Below the pieces are notes generated by a model. The model ran no database searches and was not told the DNA's origin. It was given only the letters and a program-made list of their open reading frames with translations. A stretch of 34,251 nt of DNA, from NCBI GenBank assembly GCA_016783125.1, contig JADHXE010000010.1, positions 1-34,251 of the forward strand, in the 5' to 3' direction. The stretch's first letter is position 1. Each line of letters begins with the position of its first letter. The position numbers and the translations under genes were made by a program. Of this stretch, positions 34,201 to 34,251 are shown piece by piece. Source of the stretch: Anaerolineales bacterium. Lineage in GTDB: Bacteria > Chloroflexota > Anaerolineae > Anaerolineales > UBA11858.

Positions 34201-34203
34201 TAA
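22225..34203 (+). CDS. Giant exported multi-repeat acidic protein, probably truncated at its C-terminus
   Basis: This is a 3992-codon ORF. Residues 1-44 form a signal peptide (hydrophobic FLFRVLVLFIALLLLAIPA, cleavage expected after VVHA44). Residues 45-232 are a Ser/Thr/Asp/Glu-rich low-complexity linker. A beta-helix-like block starts at about 267 and a second at about 1039; both open with AINAV-GGLTPDDGTIY. Residues about 1283-2300 hold eight tandem modules of 120-169 residues, residues 2329-2451 and 3156-3759 hold six modules of another type, and 2452-3155 is a unique beta-rich stretch. Basic residues and cysteine are scarce. There is no sorting motif, autotransporter barrel or calcium-binding nonapeptide array that I can see. 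Similar architectures occur in very large uncharacterised proteins of other phyla. A surface or extracellular structural or adhesive role is likely but unproven. The start ATG has only a poor ribosome site. The last 26 codons look foreign. Confidence 0.85.
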   Translation: MGSFVEGQNRNSILFSIDQKFLFRVLVLFIALLLLAIPAQVVHAGEDVNPPPGDNLPIVDATPDTNTPDNMNNEPADGSVSTASSAGSLLSDNESLDTSGDTNTLPDDTSLEILIVLEDTSPNASDTELAEESVGIDPSTESSFSDDGELETSGDDAMSEGTDKAIIDEAEVQGPDRGSFISEDTDIILESETVESGVIGILDNSSEDEIITEEEESAQTEESPAVLDENVIVPDPYFFVGAVKHSFLPSGGDCQGDANCAVSTTPIQDAINAVTGGLTPDDGTIYMESGIYEENVLLENLDIDLTLVGGVDGGDTTVEGTFFIGNSSGQIVVSQLVFNAGLSIVGSDDVTMQDSTFNAGIVVINTVLVVEDSTLNAGLAVINSSVEVVNSTVNAGVAEISSNVTIIDADQDGDADVVVEDSTVSVENTTFNDGASVQVENSALDITGTAGDDVLEINLTGENKNTVVVDGGEVADSLTLNMGGMIDDVVVTDSGTSGDDSLAIIFSRDEDARLSGAQVVAGSEIVRYNKEENLSLSVETNIELSGTIIVEKQLTFVSTQGSIVQTDGALVADSLLLQAAKGLGSAETPIQTEVIKLAAQATDSGGVYVENKGGLIIAKIDDVVGVSAASGGIGISASGPLTICYCIVEAGGGDITIAAVGDPDAGANVTVNADISASGGDGSITINAANDIIQNAGTKVSTTGTGVIAYNAGQNTHTAVITIFGDVASESGPITIHATNGVTIGADARVTTAGDLTINADSDGDGIGIFVLLETAAISVQDSSINIIAADIDLGGQITAGDGDVSLQTSQEDAELFIGVDGVGFSLNSAELSRIFTTSNVTLGAETAHGLVQVDELELATAGYNLAIYGGEFDLGEITLALGMVLQLAAIGGIFDRNGNGRNITIPGGSLFMRAANVGTATDPIETDVGMFSAQVNIVGGAFVSDLNHTDPPQGVGLYITNEGDLTIGGSGLAVDGEIFISTTGRLEIAAPVEASGSVRLTAFELDVQADVWGDPVFLNEVPDPHLTSSSTLYNYLTIQEAINAVAGGLTPDDGTIYVESGTYTENLTLTNLSDLIILVENSGEATIDGTISITNGSNIQFEGFSITNTITLTNSSGISFVGTSGDDSFDFSLSSTGDVAVDSAAGTDTVNVDGTLEIEITAIADYEQFTVTNTETLNLSGTLEITLVGGFAPSEGQTFEFITFGSASGDFASFSGLWIGSGLYFQPVLSGSNYVLQVTKVPGSFENVTLDTQAMLDDLMEVVANKASGPVTVSGSLEFSDFVTVSGSIGFERDGTQVKVAANNISSQLVAGSFQAGVSNGSLAMILKDTGERIVYASGSFNLSGGDFINASGTITVKENDTGSNFSAQDVTVGAVTVSVEAITIGEQSISGTGLNVDVSGFVSLSGNLGFKKSGAEIIAVGSSITVELTAGPASVKLEDAGFGLQTDGTDTVFELSGSNFSAVITGLASITATSVLVQYNSSASTVFSATTLTVGAISYTFGADIAADTVAFAVTGFNASVADFVTISGNLGFKKYTDDNSTPLDDTDDVTYLIAVGASVTASLVVGPASVKLENAGFGLQVNGSAVSFELKSAGAAGSNGFSAVIDGLASVTADSVLVQYTSATGAVTAGTTISVGATLSYTFTEAIANSTVAFAVGGFSANIFDFLQIFGGSFAFKKSTGDFIITDASTHTSTALSGVSYMEVGGHVATAFAGVGSIGFNLTTLDFGMVMMSSGGVNYTALKADVASASLVGINGLTAISSLSVIINRTSDTNNPNKVLDFKDTDDATNATDNAATARSIATGPTTPDVSLNIDGDEGSLLQVSGGLTLQIAGFVSLTGNFGFKKTGTKLLVGAAGITTFLGTSDESMGVQVTNADLGMVLYQDGTYALDASATAALVGFDNILTLSGTVGVRVNTTGGAVNESLDVNGQTVNIVFSAAQGNVQGFSGTNVTLAIAGFVTLNGSFAFEKSGTAPNTKILVGASGINAFLGVGADTQDPNDDMGVLVKNANLGLVLYSNQTYALDASASAELVGFDNILTLSGTVGVRVNTTNGAVNETVVVGTDTVNIIFSETQGNVQGFSGSVDLTIVDFVTISGGFGFEKEVEGSVTRLLVGAANINAFLGVGADTETTDDDIGIQVKDANLGLLLIKNGTADATYALDASGTAALVGLDGLIIEGSLGVRINKTGQTVDETISTPAGDVNVKFTTAENIQAFSGSVTIKVAEVFVLSGSITAIQRANGTVFVDIPNVSLSITVDGTEMFGISAAARFSISPADGFRLMDMRVTEFTLFGVTADASPNYVGDATDIFNAGLNLGNPPPPDSPPDATLAFPLMDGQIDARTLNLRKYIDVTYNDYSGTGLNISSITDADAEFNLSGVGDAQLSSVVPLNGTTFRYSFTDKDTSNDIDLFIPGLVSVSFVAGGWYDQSATPKANLAETETFTVVDGRGAATKTLALGPLSLEGPSVGIEDFQFKMVDKEGTKIPRLLIMIGLGLDRAALDFGSEQSGSGVKVELLGLMGAFEVAVDLDITDPDFPFVFPDISATGRFAISVDELYVDIPKILKVEGFSISVNYDPNYDPAAHNGESQQIIEVVSLEVEIIPISLKGALTQYTRTDGTIIPGLSVRTDGFRLGDASLQYTGEISLGTILKIKGIKAGVTDFGITFGQAFSFDGEVYIAADGAWLFPGSSFEGSITDGPDADTEAVRAAITFTGNVPDGFKFHADQFSFKFASVLEIYGSGFDVDTNAECVNNVCGEVVAFDSLGAKLSAGPLNIGGEMRHFAFLADGSFKTNPGFGVFFSTKSATGDSIGWPSFIPIQITELGIEWPDINNDPFDFVLTVSASVTSFYGLPIQVTGGVDGIKIDLGELAAGRFPIVDIAGIAVGIEGDLFGGTIKAGLIGGIIKVDDQGNMIPSNDPNNTPVHDRILFMGVEGGFEIPAMGGMFIRFALSELGPLSVFISAAAPTGIIIEPHIGLTLGDFSGGVEFFTSLPSIREPSDLRDPAFGLPTEMTADQWLADVKQKVVNQYNAMKGNSNLPGFLAAFISPMVITGGGKIYSSYASKATFNGEVVIKISTDGKFLLVGKLNFAADNLSITARMYADVSKIDTGDAAILFLAEIPEQFRFLVVEGKFQMGFNGPDGEPVEIPFAQAAPAATPYANLFSPGNGGGISLNEINDQDYIDIAYGASDGANLVASKITDADPEFAISGSGIGNVAFSGAPTEVEDTPGVYRYTFTGAFVPGDVNFDFIAGSWEDESGGTILQNVAETEIFTVQVPSAAIATPEDGGSISIADINAGGQISLRFSAPEGSALDDTTLSGNDIELLCGGVDCGITLGGPTLVTGSPNTYEFSITNGSFTTGQVTVNIAAGAFSDTAGSLNVDITQTFTVYSTTAILINPVAGAQIDVGSLNQLGYLEVQYIPANDGGTITLDGNTQFTLSGVGANGVTFESPVAVDGLDNTYRYYFSDGKAFTTGEVQITYVAGSWEDDANNESIAETQNFISAGPTAYLAGGLEKPIVGLSIINEVDGNGKKYIQVQYQPTYDAALVDIDGNEFVLSGAGAAGITNVGTAELVDSVTNTYRYEITGDFVEGLVEVSFQADSFYAKYGDGANDKYGNLAETETFTLASPTVDLYNPAYGDSIFYDDLNQAEYVFVQFSDPTGSDLDQVLLDGNKIILGGTGAEDVTMIAGAPISAYDQSVCDLADLCGIDPEDQKEIWAYRFTGQFKQGAVNLTFSEGSFGFEDSGINQEETESFAVIGQAAGMEFLIEGSIAYYVPFLNIELFAIEGRASLTTEVTTDQGGNITAARFILESSGSMRMIYLGTVGSAAAKLVLAIPVPDNPCGISNIINGDADCDLPIPELWGVVNIETNFDRLKQIGIDLDTFTELHLNVTNETKYETLELPVHHASIGLAGDLNSGTLTDTLRAEYDTYHLPLGDSVTVEVLETDKRWKISDTDGNVYTLAGCRRSRDVTTKRSEIYPKERLMALPMI
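23019..25426 (+). repeat. Duplicated beta-helix opening block in the giant gene
   Basis: Codons at 23019-23110 and 25336-25426 encode nearly the same segment (IQ-DAINAV or EAINAV, GGLTPDDGTIY, then ESG-Y-EN). They lie 772 residues apart and each opens a stretch rich in short V/I/N/S strands typical of pectate-lyase-like helices. Between them lies a haemagglutinin-like region (for example GSITINAANDIIQNAG). Confidence 0.65.
26071..29110 (+). repeat. Eight tandem FxxxxGxxxFKK modules of the giant protein
   Basis: Modules begin with F-V-T/S-I/L-S-G-x-x-G-F-K/E-K at residues 1283, 1403, 1526, 1669, 1838, 1962, 2095 and 2231. Each continues through a VGA-type strand, a NA(N/G)LGLVL or NAGFGLQ strand, YALDASA-type and LSG(T/S)VGVRVN-type strands. 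Modules 2 and 3 share a 24-bp DNA identity (from 26521 and 26929), and modules 5 and 6 share long near-identical stretches. This indicates recent duplication or conversion. The eighth unit is diverged. I do not recognise a named domain. Confidence 0.75.
29209..33501 (+). repeat. Six SWED-type modules of the giant protein
   Basis: About 115-130-residue modules share a plan: a P-x-x-G start, an N-x-x-x-Y-I-x-V strand, D-x-x-EF-x-LSG-x-G, N-T-Y-R-Y-x-F/I-x-G, V-x-V-x-F-x-AGSWED, and AET-E-F-T-V at the end. One lies at 29209-29577 and five in a row at 31690-32053, 32054-32395, 32396-32736, 32737-33108 and 33109-33501. They look like Ig/cadherin-like beta-sandwich repeats. No calcium motif is certain. 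Confidence 0.7.
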
Positions 34204-34251
34204 AACGAACCGTGGCGAGGCAAATTTAGGGCAAAACGCGCAGATATAGTA
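34121..34251. mobile_element. Possible left end of an insertion sequence disrupting the giant gene
   Basis: From about 34120 the coding character changes abruptly. The last 26 codons encode seven Arg/Lys and one Cys, unlike the acidic protein before, and the frame soon closes. The new sequence starts GGCTGTCGGAGAAGTAGGG, which resembles terminal inverted repeats of several IS groups. No transposase is visible in the 130 bp available and the other end lies outside the window. A frameshift is the alternative. Confidence 0.35.

Overview
The window looks like a chromosomal segment of a Chloroflexota bacterium, most likely class Anaerolineae. This is inferred from gene content, not from a marker gene. 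A mevalonate kinase and an isopentenyl phosphate kinase together point to the mevalonate-type isoprenoid route known from this phylum. Other pointers are a decaprenyl-phosphate phosphoribosyltransferase-like UbiA enzyme, a RsbU/V/W-type partner-switching set and several genes with apparently leaderless starts. No rRNA, tRNA or CRISPR array was seen.

Layout. (1) 172-3293, minus strand: a dGTPase-like HD hydrolase and a dynamin-like membrane GTPase. (2) 3552-6506: a STAS anti-sigma-factor antagonist and a RsbW-like kinase on plus, converging on a membrane PP2C phosphatase on minus; both sides share one bidirectional terminator. (3) 6549-11979: isopentenyl phosphate kinase, then a plus-strand DUF885 metallopeptidase-like protein, then a minus-strand run of UbiA-type prenyltransferase, mevalonate kinase and a YhhN/TMEM86 protein. 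(4) 12137-18541, plus: TlyA rRNA methyltransferase, an MFS transporter, LepA, a flippase-like membrane protein overlapping lepA, and a CDP-paratose 2-epimerase-like enzyme. (5) 18739-21919: a GT4 glycosyltransferase, a VapBC-type toxin-antitoxin pair, a second solitary copy of the antitoxin with its own promoter and operator-like repeat, and a SAM-dependent methyltransferase. (6) 22225-34203: one ORF of 3992 codons for a giant exported, acidic, multi-repeat protein whose natural C-terminus is probably missing.

The spacers are as notable as the genes. Many gene boundaries carry short tandem tracts with a strict 7-bp (sometimes 9-bp) period. These tracts overlap stop codons, supply promoter spacers and get translated into false N-terminal extensions. 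One such tract, 48 bp long and hence in frame, appears to lie inside tlyA. Several unrelated long perfect or near-perfect hairpins also occur. One family occurs twice, about 11.6 kb apart. Another hairpin sits in the predicted 5' leader of the dynamin-like gene.

Gene cooperation. The kinase, antagonist and phosphatase can form one signalling switch. The two kinases and the prenyltransferase belong to isoprenoid and polyprenyl-lipid metabolism. The epimerase, glycosyltransferase, flippase-like protein and methyltransferase suggest cell-surface glycan work upstream of the giant surface-protein gene, but that link is only contextual.
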